Assembly: GCA_018604165.1 (NCBI GenBank)
Contig: CP075895.1
Span: 1 to 64,000, forward strand
Reading direction: 5' to 3'
Length of the DNA stretch: 64,000 nt
Origin: Chitinophagaceae bacterium LGM1
Lineage (GTDB): Bacteria; Bacteroidota; Bacteroidia; Chitinophagales; Chitinophagaceae
A program made the position numbers and the translations under genes. Every line of letters starts with the position of its first letter. The stretch's first letter is position 1. The notes beneath the pieces were generated by a model, which was given only the letters and a program-made list of their open reading frames with translations, searched no databases and was not told the DNA's origin. Positions 50,926-60,102 of this stretch are shown here, piece after piece.

Positions 50926-53184
50926 TTAGCGAACGAGTGTAATATCCCCTCTCCATATTTGTTCTTTAGCGTCAATCCATTCTTTATAGCCAATGCGTAT
51001 CATATAATAGTAGGTTCCCGTTTCGGTGGGTTTACGGTTGATGGTACCATCCCATCCATCGCGTGGGTTGATGCTGCTGTACACCTGCTGTCCCCAGCGG
51101 TTGTATATGATGATGCGAAATGCCGTAACACCTTCTATATCTCCCACAAGTTTTGCAATATCGTTACGCCCGTCTTTGTTGGGAGAGAACGCAGATGGGA
51201 ACCATATATGGCAGTTGCGGAAACCTACCGATACTGTATCACTTACTGTGCCACATATGTTTTGCAGGGTTAGGGTATATGTACCGGATGCTATAACGCT
51301 CATACTGCTATCCGTACTCCCATCCTGCCAACGGAAGCTGTAACCTATACCTTTTACAATACTACGTGGCAGGTACAACTCCTTATTCATACATACACTT
51401 GTATCATTGCCCAGCCATACTTGTGGCTGTGGTACCAGTGCAATGTGCATAGTGTCATGTGCAATACAGTCACCGTTTCTTAGCGTCAGGTGATACAACC
51501 CTGTATCTGTTATCGTAGTTATCTCAGCAGTATCGCCTGTGCTCCACAGATACTTTGTACCTGGTGGTTGCACATTGCAGTATAGTACCAACTGTGTGTT
51601 TTTGCAGATTGCAGTATCGTTGCCTATAAACACCTCAGGGGGTGGTTTGCGGGTTACAACAATGGTATCATAAATACTGCATCCGTCGTTGGTGATGCGT
51701 AGCCAATACATGCCCGGCTGAGAGATGGTGATAGCCGGTGCAGCCTCACCGTTGCTCCAGTCAGGCGTACCTATCGTGTGCAGTTTGTTGCGCAACTCTA
51801 TGGCCTTGCCTTCGCAAATGGCTGTATCGTTGCCGAGGGCAGCATACAGTGTAGGTTTTATGAGCACATGGAATGTGTCAATATAATCGAAACAGCTATC
51901 TGTAATTTTTACAGTATACATACCCGATGCTGAAACCATTCTGTAATCAAGGGTACTGCTATCCTGCCAAAAGTATTTTTCGTGGCCTTTAGATGCCTGT
52001 ATTTTGTAAACGGGTGTGCTGCAAACAACAGTATCGTAACTATTGCCGGGGATGAATGCTTTTTCATCCAGAAAACGTACTGCCTGCGGCAGCGTCAAAA
52101 AAGCGGATGTAGTATTGCTGAGCGTAATAGCCTGCTGCACAAAACTACACCCGGGAAACATAAGGTGTGCGTTGGATACTTTACTGATATATTGCTGTCC
52201 GTATAATGGAACGTAGATATTTTCGTCTGGCCCTGCCTGTGGTGCACCTATAGCTACACTGGAACTGAATACTGTTTGTCGTGATGCAAATATGGCTGCT
52301 GGCGTAGGTTGTGTTATATCATACTGGTATAGTTTGCGAGTAGTATTGGCACTGGCAAATAGCTTTTTACTATCGAAAGAAAACTCACAGCCATAAAAAT
52401 CATCTTTGCCTATTACTGAGTCAATAATTTCTCCGCCTGATACGCTGCCCGTACTTACATCAAAATCGTGCAGGGCTACATAGCTTATTTTATTCGTGCC
52501 ATTCCAAGTAGTTAGTGCCAGCTTCTTTGTATTACGCGATAACTTCACTATAGTTAGTCCGTTGCTGCCAAGCGCATATGCTTTTTGCGATACTACCCTA
52601 TTGCCGTCAATGCCTGACGGTGTAATGCGTATCAGGTTGAATTCGTTGGTGGTTTTCTTGACTGTTACCAACCATGTCTGGCTACAAGCATTGATGGATG
52701 TCATAGCCTCGGTAAGGTTGCTGTCTATAATGATTGCTTTTTCGCCAGGCACTACATCGCCAAGCCCACCATTGAGGCTCATATCTATGACCGAATAGCG
52801 CAGATACGGCTGCACGTCGCCGAGATGCGCTGCTGTAAAAACATAATACTTGTTTGTATCTAACGGGAACGGGATAATAAGTGAGCCTTGTGCAGATGTA
52901 CCTGTTATATCTGTACCAATTCCGGAGCCGTTTGGCATAACATGGTGTAGTGCATCATATACCAGCCTGCCATCTGTATAAAAAAGCAAAGCACCTGTTT
53001 TTCTGTGAGATATAGTTGCGCAATCTTCCTCAGAAAAAATAGCAGATTTATAGTTAGTTGGCCCGGCAGGCGAAAAACGAATACCTGCTAGTTGCCCGAA
53101 GCACCAGTTGTTGTTTTGCAACTGTGCTGTGCATATTATATTGTATGCCAAGAGCAACCATATGAACCATGCTTTGCGTAGCAA
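50926..53184 (-). CDS. Surface protein with PKD-like repeats and T9SS type B (gliding-type) signal
   Basis: A 752-residue exported protein. The signal peptide ends IICTAQLQ. The N-terminal half (about 25-370) is propeller-like (LSRNTKKLALTTWNG, FDSKKLFASANTT). Three or four PKD/Ig-like repeats follow (about 430-660), each with LGNDTAIC or VFIGNDTAIC, W-S-x-G and a TG-Y strand. The C-terminus is a type B sorting domain (FPSAFSPNKDGRNDIAK, NRWGQQVYSS, GTYYYMIRIGY). It is likely an adhesin or gliding-related protein, exported by T9SS. Confidence 0.87.
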   Translation of the reverse strand: MLRKAWFIWLLLAYNIICTAQLQNNNWCFGQLAGIRFSPAGPTNYKSAIFSEEDCATISHRKTGALLFYTDGRLVYDALHHVMPNGSGIGTDITGTSAQGSLIIPFPLDTNKYYVFTAAHLGDVQPYLRYSVIDMSLNGGLGDVVPGEKAIIIDSNLTEAMTSINACSQTWLVTVKKTTNEFNLIRITPSGIDGNRVVSQKAYALGSNGLTIVKLSRNTKKLALTTWNGTNKISYVALHDFDVSTGSVSGGEIIDSVIGKDDFYGCEFSFDSKKLFASANTTRKLYQYDITQPTPAAIFASRQTVFSSSVAIGAPQAGPDENIYVPLYGQQYISKVSNAHLMFPGCSFVQQAITLSNTTSAFLTLPQAVRFLDEKAFIPGNSYDTVVCSTPVYKIQASKGHEKYFWQDSSTLDYRMVSASGMYTVKITDSCFDYIDTFHVLIKPTLYAALGNDTAICEGKAIELRNKLHTIGTPDWSNGEAAPAITISQPGMYWLRITNDGCSIYDTIVVTRKPPPEVFIGNDTAICKNTQLVLYCNVQPPGTKYLWSTGDTAEITTITDTGLYHLTLRNGDCIAHDTMHIALVPQPQVWLGNDTSVCMNKELYLPRSIVKGIGYSFRWQDGSTDSSMSVIASGTYTLTLQNICGTVSDTVSVGFRNCHIWFPSAFSPNKDGRNDIAKLVGDIEGVTAFRIIIYNRWGQQVYSSINPRDGWDGTINRKPTETGTYYYMIRIGYKEWIDAKEQIWRGDITLVR

Positions 53185-53318
53185 CTGAAAAAAGGGTTTT
53201 GATCAGTGAACTACAATTTACGCCAAATATTAGCCGATAATTAATTTGTGGAATTAAAGTTTGATTAGAATATAAATCAATACACAGTTTGATAATAACA
53301 AAAACACACTAATAATAG

Positions 53319-53346
53319 AAAGACCTCTGCCAGTGCAGAGGTCTTT
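53319..53346 (-). terminator. Terminator after the DUF2795-like gene
   Basis: A perfect 12-bp stem (53319-53330 with 53335-53346) with a CAGT loop. Confidence 0.82.
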
Positions 53347-53368
53347 GAAAAAAAGTTTGAAGATTGTT

Positions 53369-53590
53369 TTAATACTCGTCTTCGTTGAAGAAGAAGTCTT
53401 CCTGTGTAGGATAGTCGGGCCATATATCTTCTATGCCTTCGTATATTTCGCCCTCGTCGTCCAGTTCTTGCAGGTTTTCTACCACCTCAAGCGGTGCGCC
53501 CGAACGTATGGCGTAGTCAATCAATTCGTCTTTGGTAGCAGGCCATGGCGCGTCTTCTAAATGTGATGCTAATTCTAACGTCCAAAACAT
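53369..53590 (-). CDS. DUF2795-like small acidic protein
   Basis: A 73-residue protein with the DUF2795 pattern: ELASHLEDAPWPATKDELID, then AIRSGAPLEVVENLQEL. The C-terminus is strongly acidic. Proteins of this group are small, conserved in Bacteroidota and of unknown function. Confidence 0.85.
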   Translation of the reverse strand: MFWTLELASHLEDAPWPATKDELIDYAIRSGAPLEVVENLQELDDEGEIYEGIEDIWPDYPTQEDFFFNEDEY

Positions 53591-53786
53591 ATTATAAATT
53601 ATTTATTTTTATTACTTATTTCCGCAAATGTAAGTTTTCAATTCACAATAACAAATTTTCTACTCTTAAGGTTATCCTATGTTTTGTCCCCAATAGGTAA
53701 ACGTATAGCAGGTGTTTGGTATTACAATATTATTGCAGGATTTTTACAGGCATTATTCATACATATAAAAACAGTATACAACTGCC

Positions 53787-54443
53787 ATGCTCGTTGCAGA
53801 AAACCTCATAAAAAACTATGCTACCCTACGGGTGGTGAATGGCGTAAGCCTGCAGGTAGCACGTGCTGAAATAGTTTCTGTAACAGGGCCATCCGGCGCG
53901 GGCAAAAGCACACTGCTGCACTTGCTGGGTGCATTAGATAAACCAGATAGCGGCAAGGTATTGATTGATGGCACAGATGTATTTGCGTTACCTTCAAAAA
54001 AACAAGCAGCTTTCAGAAACAAGCATATAGGTTTTGTATTTCAGTTTCATCATTTGCTGCCCGAATTCAGCGCGGTAGAGAATGTAGCTGTACCGCTATG
54101 GATAGCAGGGCAGGGGCGTAAACAAGCGCTTGACAATGCTGCCTCTATGCTACAAGTAGTAGGTCTGGGTAAAAGGCTGGATAATAAACCCGGTGAGCTA
54201 TCGGGGGGTGAGCAGCAACGTGTAGCTATAGCAAGAGCATTGGTAAATAAGCCAAGCATAGTGATGGCAGATGAGCCTACTGGTAATCTTGACAGTGCCA
54301 ATGCCAATGCTATACATGAACTGTTTATAGAACTACGCAATAAGCTAAACCAGACTTTTATTATGATAACCCACAATGAGGAACTGGCCGGGATGACGGA
54401 TAGGGTAATAACTATGCGGGATGGTTCAATAATGACAGAATAA
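53787..54443 (+). CDS. lolD: LolD-like ABC transporter ATP-binding protein
   Basis: A 218-residue ATPase of the MacB/LolD group that powers lipoprotein or related transport through a FtsX-like permease. It has Walker A VTGPSGAGKSTLLHLLGALD (about 32-51), Q-loop VFQFHHLLPEFSAVENV, signature LSGGEQQRVAIARAL, and Walker B IVMADEPTGNLDS. The permease gene is not adjacent. Confidence 0.9.
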   Translation: MLVAENLIKNYATLRVVNGVSLQVARAEIVSVTGPSGAGKSTLLHLLGALDKPDSGKVLIDGTDVFALPSKKQAAFRNKHIGFVFQFHHLLPEFSAVENVAVPLWIAGQGRKQALDNAASMLQVVGLGKRLDNKPGELSGGEQQRVAIARALVNKPSIVMADEPTGNLDSANANAIHELFIELRNKLNQTFIMITHNEELAGMTDRVITMRDGSIMTE

Positions 54444-54640
54444 CTTAATTGTAAATTCTAAATACTAATTTCTAAATCCCAATTTGTGACGACCAATAAA
54501 AGACTCAATAGTTATTTTTTACTCATATTAATTCATATTTAGAGATTAGAGTTTAGATATTAGAATTTAGCATTTGTCCTCTTATACAGGTTAAGTTTTA
54601 AAGAATTTGAGGTCATACTTCGTCTTTTAGCCAAAAAGTA

Positions 54641-54648
54641 TATTTTTG
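54641..54648 (+). promoter_or_regulatory. TAnnTTTG -7 box for acpP
   Basis: TATTTTTG lies 24 bases before ATG 54673. Confidence 0.45.
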
Positions 54649-54672
54649 CAGCATAAAATAAATGCATTAGCC

Positions 54673-54909
54673 ATGTCTGAAATTGCAAATCGCGTTAAAA
54701 AGATTATCGTTGATAAATTGGGTGTTGACGAATCTGAAGTAACAAATGAGGCGAGTTTTACAAACGATCTGGGAGCAGACTCTCTGGATACTGTAGAACT
54801 GATCATGGAATTCGAAAAAGAATTCAACATCTCTATTCCTGATGAGCAGGCTGAAACCATCACTACTGTTGGTCAGGCTGTGTCTTATCTGGAAGAACAC
54901 GTAAAGTAA
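54673..54909 (+). CDS. acpP: Acyl carrier protein
   Basis: A 78-residue ACP that carries acyl chains on a phosphopantetheine arm during fatty acid synthesis. The attachment Ser is near residue 37 in [13 protein letters not shown]. The start at ATG 54673 (MSEIANRV) fits other ACPs; the TTG at 54646 lies inside the promoter box. It is followed by fabF and rnc, the usual Bacteroidota order. Confidence 0.97.
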   Translation: MSEIANRVKKIIVDKLGVDESEVTNEASFTNDLGADSLDTVELIMEFEKEFNISIPDEQAETITTVGQAVSYLEEHVK

Positions 54910-54943
54910 TCAATCAAGCTATTCAGTAACTGAAATTGTTTCA

Positions 54944-56203
54944 ATGAATTCACCGTTCAAACGCGTTGTCGTTACGGGTATCGGCGCCCTTACGCCCATA
55001 GGTAATACCGCTCCCGCATATTGGGATGGCCTTATCAATGGTGTTTCGGGTGCCGATTTCATTACTCATTTTGATGCAACTAAGTTCAAAACAAGGTTTG
55101 CTTGCGAAATCAAAGGATTTAATCCTGAAGATTTCATGGAAAGAAAAGAAGCTCGTAAGCTCGACCGTTTTGCACAATTAGCCATTGTTGCTGCTGACGA
55201 AGCAGTGAAAAATGCAAAGCTGGATGATCCAAGCCTCAATAAAGACCGTATAGGTGTAATATGGGCGTCGGGCATTGGCGGTATGATTACCTTTATAGAA
55301 GAAATGACGGCTTTCAATGCCGGCGATGGAACACCTCGTTTCAATCCTTTCTTCATTCCTAAGCTAATACTAGATATTGCCGCCGGGCATATCTCTATGC
55401 GTTACAGCTTTCGCGGCCCCAACTTTGCTACAGTTAGTGCCTGTGCATCTGCTACCAACGGGTTGATAGACGCGCTGACATATATACGCCTTGGCAAAGC
55501 CGATGCGATTGTAACGGGTGGTTCTGAAGCTGTTGTTACACAATCGGGTATTGGTGGGTTTAATGCTATGAAAGCATTGAGCGAACGCAATGATGACCCT
55601 AAAACTGCCAGTCGTCCATTTGATGTTGACCGTGATGGATTTGTACTGGGTGAAGGGGCGGGTGCCATCATTTTGGAAGAACTGGAACATGCCAAACAAC
55701 GTGGCGCAACCATCTATGCTGAAGTAGCTGGCGGCGGCATGAGCGCAGATGCATATCACCTCACAGCCCCACACCCTGAAGGGCTTGGCGTTATAAATGT
55801 GATGCACAATACGCTAAATGATGCAGGCATGAAGCCCGAAGATATTGACTACATCAATGTACACGGTACATCTACCCCATTGGGTGACGTTGCAGAAGTA
55901 AAAGCTATACAGCATGTGTTTGGTGAACATGCATACAACCTGAATATCAGCGCAACAAAATCTATGACAGGGCACTTGTTGGGTGCTGCAGGTGGCATAG
56001 AAGCCATTGCTGCTATCATGTCTGTTGTCCACGATATTATTCCACCAACTATCAATCACCAAACAGCAGACCCTGCATTAGACCCCAAACTCAATTTTAC
56101 GTTCCACAAAGCGCAACAACGCAAAGTGCGTGCGGCTTTGAGCAATACATTTGGTTTTGGCGGACATAATGCGTCTATCATCTTCAAAAAATACGAAGAA
56201 TAG
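54944..56203 (+). CDS. fabF: Beta-ketoacyl-ACP synthase II
   Basis: A 419-residue condensing enzyme of fatty acid elongation. The catalytic Cys is near residue 167 in TVSACASATNGL, the two His are in HGTSTPLGD (near 307) and KSMTGHLLGAAGG (near 343). The N-terminal start RVVVTGIGALTPIG is standard. Confidence 0.97.
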   Translation: MNSPFKRVVVTGIGALTPIGNTAPAYWDGLINGVSGADFITHFDATKFKTRFACEIKGFNPEDFMERKEARKLDRFAQLAIVAADEAVKNAKLDDPSLNKDRIGVIWASGIGGMITFIEEMTAFNAGDGTPRFNPFFIPKLILDIAAGHISMRYSFRGPNFATVSACASATNGLIDALTYIRLGKADAIVTGGSEAVVTQSGIGGFNAMKALSERNDDPKTASRPFDVDRDGFVLGEGAGAIILEELEHAKQRGATIYAEVAGGGMSADAYHLTAPHPEGLGVINVMHNTLNDAGMKPEDIDYINVHGTSTPLGDVAEVKAIQHVFGEHAYNLNISATKSMTGHLLGAAGGIEAIAAIMSVVHDIIPPTINHQTADPALDPKLNFTFHKAQQRKVRAALSNTFGFGGHNASIIFKKYEE

Positions 56204-56206
56204 CAC

Positions 56207-56926
56207 GTGCGCAGGTTCACGTCACGAATCTTACATTTTTTTTCTCCTAACAAAGAGTTGGTGCGACAGTTGGAGCATCTGCTGGGTTATACGCCTAAGC
56301 ACTTGCCGTATTATCAACTGGCATTGATGCACCGCAGCAAGATTGAAGAACTACAGCAAAACAACGAACGCCTTGAATATTTGGGCGATGCTATGCTTGG
56401 CTCCATTGTTGCGGAATATCTTTTTAAAAAATACCCTACACAACCAGAGGGCTACCTGACCGAATTACGCAGTCGTATTGTTCGCCGAGAAACGATGAAC
56501 AACGTAGCACTACGCATGGGGCTGCATAAAATGGTGCAGTACAATCAGAACGACCGGGGGCTGAGCCGTAGCCATATATTCGGCAACGCGCTGGAAGCTT
56601 TGATAGGCGCGGTGTACCTTGACCAGGGTTTTGCTAAAACACGCACATTTATCCTGAACCAAGTAATCAAACCGTACATAGACTTAGGAGTGCTTGAGAG
56701 TACCGATACCAATTATAAAAACAAGCTGCTAAGTTGGGCACAACGCAATGGTAAAGAACTGAGCTTTGACAGTGTAGATGAAAAGCTGGAAGGCACACGC
56801 AAGATATTTACCATAGCCATTGTTGTGGATGCTCAACAAATATCTACCGGTACGGGCTTTAATAAAAAAGAAGCAGGGCAGGTAGCAGCGCAGAAAGCAC
56901 TGGAAGTACTGGGTGTAGCTCAATAA
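56207..56926 (+). CDS. rnc: Ribonuclease III
   Basis: A 239-residue dsRNA-cleaving enzyme. It starts at GTG 56207, 3 bases after the fabF stop. The RNase III signature NERLEYLGDAMLG (about 53-65) and the second acid block GNALEALIGAVYLD are present. The C-terminal dsRNA-binding domain (about 168-236) has FNKKEAGQVAAQKAL. It converges with paaD, with 4 bases between. Confidence 0.95.
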   Translation: MRRFTSRILHFFSPNKELVRQLEHLLGYTPKHLPYYQLALMHRSKIEELQQNNERLEYLGDAMLGSIVAEYLFKKYPTQPEGYLTELRSRIVRRETMNNVALRMGLHKMVQYNQNDRGLSRSHIFGNALEALIGAVYLDQGFAKTRTFILNQVIKPYIDLGVLESTDTNYKNKLLSWAQRNGKELSFDSVDEKLEGTRKIFTIAIVVDAQQISTGTGFNKKEAGQVAAQKALEVLGVAQ

Positions 56927-56930
56927 AACT

Positions 56931-57422
56931 TTAATGGCATTTAAAATGCTCGAACGGCTCTTTGCAATCGAGGCACTTGTATAAGGACTTGCAAGACGTT
57001 GGGCCAAAACGGCTTACCAGTTCGGTATGCTCGCTGTTGCATCTGGGGCAGGGTATGTTATCATCTTCAAAGAGGGCTAGCGGGTTATCTGATGTTTTGC
57101 GGACGGGTGGTGCGATACCATATTCTTTCAATTTGCGCTTCCCATCTTCGCTCATCCAGTCGGTTGTCCATGCAGGGCTTAGTTGTTGTTCTATATGTAC
57201 TTTCTTAAACCCCCGGCTCATAAGTGCCATGCGTATATTAATGCCTATTACATCCATCGCTGGGCACCCACTATAGGTAGGTGTTATTACAATCGTTACT
57301 TCATCGCCCACAACACGCACACCCCTAACGATACCTAAATCGAGTATTGTAAGCACAGGCACTTCAGGGTCTGTAACCTGCTGCAGCCATTCGTAGATTT
57401 GGGATGTAGAAAATGTACTCAT
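56931..57422 (-). CDS. paaD: Phenylacetate-CoA oxygenase subunit PaaD
   Basis: A 163-residue PaaD, a protein with a MIP18/DUF59 domain (about 8-85: DPEVPVLTILDLGIVRGV, then TPTYSGCPAMDVIG) thought to help assemble the iron cluster of the PaaABCE epoxidase. The C-terminus has a zinc-ribbon-like set (CPRCNSEH and CLDC). It is the last gene of the operon, overlapping the TonB-like gene by 4 bases. Confidence 0.92.
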   Translation of the reverse strand: MSTFSTSQIYEWLQQVTDPEVPVLTILDLGIVRGVRVVGDEVTIVITPTYSGCPAMDVIGINIRMALMSRGFKKVHIEQQLSPAWTTDWMSEDGKRKLKEYGIAPPVRKTSDNPLALFEDDNIPCPRCNSEHTELVSRFGPTSCKSLYKCLDCKEPFEHFKCH

Positions 57423-57814
57423 CTGCTTTCCGTTACACCGTATATACTATCTAACCTGAATACTACAGGCACTACATAATATGCTCTTACAGGCTTACCA
57501 TTCACCTGGGCAGGTTGCCATGAAGGCATTAATTTTGCAATACGTATTGCTTCTTCTTCAGTACCAGCGCCTATTCTTTTACCAACAACTACTGCACTGT
57601 CTATACTACCAGTTTCTGTAATCGTAAGTCGAACAGAAAGCCTACCCTCAATACCATTCTTTTTTGCTGTTTCTGGATACAGTAGATTTTTAGCAATGAA
57701 GCTATCAACATTGTAAGTAGCATAAGGCATCCTCTCAACATACGTATACACATGTTGTGCATTAGTAATGTTCAGATATAACATGATATATAATGTAGAT
57801 ACTACTTTATACAT
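57419..57814 (-). CDS. TonB-like periplasmic protein inserted in the paa operon
   Basis: A 131-residue exported protein: a hydrophobic start (VSTLYIMLYLNITNAQH) and a TonB C-terminal-type domain: LLYPETAKKNGIEGRLSVRL, SIDSAVVVGKRIGAGTEEEA and MPSWQPAQVNGKPVRAYY. These match the CTD of energy transducers, but it lacks the long proline-rich spacer. It overlaps paaD and lies 12 bases after paaC, so it is co-transcribed. TonB-CTD proteins are not a normal part of the paa pathway; the link is unexplained. Confidence 0.8.
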   Translation of the reverse strand: MYKVVSTLYIMLYLNITNAQHVYTYVERMPYATYNVDSFIAKNLLYPETAKKNGIEGRLSVRLTITETGSIDSAVVVGKRIGAGTEEEAIRIAKLMPSWQPAQVNGKPVRAYYVVPVVFRLDSIYGVTESR

Positions 57815-57826
57815 TCTAATATAGTA

Positions 57827-58642
57827 TTACCATTCCATATCAGGATAAGCACGTTGCATAAACTGCATTTCTGCCAGTATGTAGCCGAGATGTTCGCTAT
57901 GGCGGCATTCTTTGCCGCCGCTTTGCATCCATACGTTTGCAGGCAGTGTCAATGTTGCTTCGTCGAGTACAGTATTTACACGTTCTTGCCATTGTATTTT
58001 GATGGCTGCTACATCTACACCTGTACCGTCTGCCAATGCGGCATTATCAACTGTTGTTGCTTCAAACAGTTCACCAGTAAATGTCCAATAATTATTTAAT
58101 GCTTCCTGCACACGTGCTTTGCTTTCTTCTGTACCATCGCCCAAGCGTATCATCCACTCGCTGCTCCAGCGCAGGTGGTATGTTACTTCTTTTAACGATT
58201 TTTCTGCAATAGCCGCCAGCACAGTGTCTTTACTGTTTTGTAATGCGGTATAAAAATAAAAATTGAATGCATCGTACAGGAAAGAACGTACTACCGTATA
58301 CGCCCAGTCTTTATTAGATTGTTCTGTCAACAACAGATTACGAAAGTCCCACCCATCGCGCAGGTAGGCAAGGTCGTCTTCGTCCAATGCTTCGCCCTTG
58401 TTTATCTTGTTTTGCAATGCTGTAGATGAAAAGAGTGTTTTTTTCTCATCTGTAGACAGCGCATTAAACATATCGGCAGCGTGCTGGTATAGAGAGCGTG
58501 CCTGCCCCAGATGGTCGAGTGCGGTATTGGTAAGTGCAATGTCTTGCTCCAATATAGGTCCATGCCCGCACCATTCGCTGATGCGATGCCCGAGTATCAG
58601 TGCGTTATCTGCTATTTGTAGCGTGTATAGTAGTTGGTTCAT
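57827..58642 (-). CDS. paaC: Phenylacetate-CoA oxygenase subunit PaaC
   Basis: A 271-residue structural ferritin-like subunit of the 1,2-phenylacetyl-CoA epoxidase; PaaC stabilises PaaA. It has the family blocks LGHRISEWCGHGPILEQDIAL, NTALDHLGQARSLYQHA and TYHLRWSSEWMIRLGDGTEE. Metal ligands are degenerate in PaaC, as expected. Confidence 0.93.
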   Translation of the reverse strand: MNQLLYTLQIADNALILGHRISEWCGHGPILEQDIALTNTALDHLGQARSLYQHAADMFNALSTDEKKTLFSSTALQNKINKGEALDEDDLAYLRDGWDFRNLLLTEQSNKDWAYTVVRSFLYDAFNFYFYTALQNSKDTVLAAIAEKSLKEVTYHLRWSSEWMIRLGDGTEESKARVQEALNNYWTFTGELFEATTVDNAALADGTGVDVAAIKIQWQERVNTVLDEATLTLPANVWMQSGGKECRHSEHLGYILAEMQFMQRAYPDMEW

Positions 58643-58687
58643 TTGTTTGGAATTTTGTATTTGAATATTGTGTCTTTATCCAAACAA

Positions 58688-59053
58688 CTACATATGCTTT
58701 AACTCATCAGGCAGGTTATAAAAAGTAGGGTGTCGGTACACTTTATCGTTTGCCGGCTCGTACATAGATGCTGCCTCAAAAGGGTCTGAAGCATGTATGT
58801 ATTTACTTTCTACCACCCAAATACTTACACCTTCCATACGGCGTGTATATACATCGCGCGCGTTTTCTATAGCCATTTGCGCATCTGCCGCGTGCAGGCT
58901 GCCTGCGTGTTTATGGTCTAACCCCGCTTTGCTTCGGATGAACACTTCCCACAAAGGCCATTCGCCTGCTGTGTTGTGTGTACCACTTGCACCTGCTGCC
59001 TGCTCTTTATCGCCGTAGTCTCCGTAGAGGTTTTTATTTATCAATTGGTTCAT
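58688..59053 (-). CDS. paaB: Phenylacetate-CoA oxygenase subunit PaaB
   Basis: A 121-residue small subunit that bridges PaaAC units. It has WPLWEVFIRSKAGLDHKHAG, then AADAQMAIENARDVYTRR and ISIWVV-like ending GVSIWVVESKYI. Length and order are standard for the operon. Confidence 0.93.
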   Translation of the reverse strand: MNQLINKNLYGDYGDKEQAAGASGTHNTAGEWPLWEVFIRSKAGLDHKHAGSLHAADAQMAIENARDVYTRRMEGVSIWVVESKYIHASDPFEAASMYEPANDKVYRHPTFYNLPDELKHM

Positions 59054-59075
59054 TGCTTCTGTATTAATGCTAGTG

Positions 59076-60032
59076 TTACGCAGCTTTTACTACTTTGTTT
59101 TCTTTACGTGCTTTGCGCTTTTCGGCATGTGCCATCGCTGCATCGCGTACCCATGCACCATCTTCCCATGCTTTTTTGCGCGCTTCAAGGCGCTCTTTAT
59201 TGCAAGGACCGTTGCCTTTAACAACATTCCAGAATTCGTCCCAGTTGATAGGTCCGAAGTCGTAATGCCCACGCTCCTCGTTCCATTTCAGGTGGGGGTC
59301 TGGTACTGTAAGACCTATCAATCTTGCCTGTTCTACCGTTACATCTATAAACTTCTGGCGGAGCTCATCGTTGGTGAAACGCTTAATTCTCCAACGCATA
59401 CTTTGCGCTGTATGCGGACTATCGGCATCGCTTGGACCAAACATCATGATAGACGGCCACCACCAACGGTTGAGCGCGTCTTGTGCTAGTTTCTTTTGCA
59501 CCTCAGTGCCATTAGCCAGCACCATCATTATTTCAAAACCCTGACGTTGGTGAAAACTTTCTTCTTTACATACCCTTACCATAGCACGTGCATACGGCCC
59601 ATAAGATGTGCGGCATAGCGGCACTTGGTTCATAATAGCTGCACCATCAACCAACCAGCCTATGGCACCCATATCTGCCCATGTTAGCGATGGATAGTTG
59701 AATATGGAAGAATATTTTGCCTTACCGGTATGTAGTTGATCGTACATCTCATCGCGTGTGATGCCCAGCGTTTCAGCAGCACTGTACAGATACAGGCCAT
59801 GCCCGCCTTCATCTTGTACTTTTGCCAACAGCACGGCTTTGCGACGCAGGCTTGGGGCACGGGTTATCCAGTTGCCTTCCGGCAGCATACCAACTATCTC
59901 GCTGTGTGCGTGTTGCGAAATCTGGCGGATGAGTGTTTTGCGATAGTCATCTGGCATCCAGTCGCGCGGCTCTATCATCACTTCGTTATCTATCTTGGCA
60001 TCAAAATGCTCCTGAAAAGAATGCACCGTCAT
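59076..60032 (-). CDS. paaA: Phenylacetate-CoA oxygenase catalytic subunit PaaA
   Basis: A 318-residue di-iron subunit that epoxidises phenylacetyl-CoA using O2. It has [20 protein letters not shown], the ligand block [16 protein letters not shown], and [17 protein letters not shown] with further Glu/His ligands. PaaE reductase, PaaK, PaaG/Z and PaaF/H/J are not in this window. The probable promoter is at 60054-60061. Confidence 0.95.
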   Translation of the reverse strand: MTVHSFQEHFDAKIDNEVMIEPRDWMPDDYRKTLIRQISQHAHSEIVGMLPEGNWITRAPSLRRKAVLLAKVQDEGGHGLYLYSAAETLGITRDEMYDQLHTGKAKYSSIFNYPSLTWADMGAIGWLVDGAAIMNQVPLCRTSYGPYARAMVRVCKEESFHQRQGFEIMMVLANGTEVQKKLAQDALNRWWWPSIMMFGPSDADSPHTAQSMRWRIKRFTNDELRQKFIDVTVEQARLIGLTVPDPHLKWNEERGHYDFGPINWDEFWNVVKGNGPCNKERLEARKKAWEDGAWVRDAAMAHAEKRKARKENKVVKAA

Positions 60033-60053
60033 TTATTACAAAATTTAAGATTA

Positions 60054-60099
60054 CAAAGATAACAAATAGGGGGTAAAGAAGTTTATGACTTATGTCATA
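60054..60099 (-). promoter_or_regulatory. paa operon promoter box and nearby palindrome
   Basis: On the minus strand, TATCTTTG (60054-60061) lies 21 bases before the paaA ATG. A perfect palindrome TATGAC-TTAT-GTCATA (60084-60099) lies just upstream, where a repressor or activator such as a TetR-type PaaR could bind. It is also 3 bases past the sprA stop, so it could be the sprA hairpin. Confidence 0.45.
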
Positions 60100-60102
60100 G
60101 TA

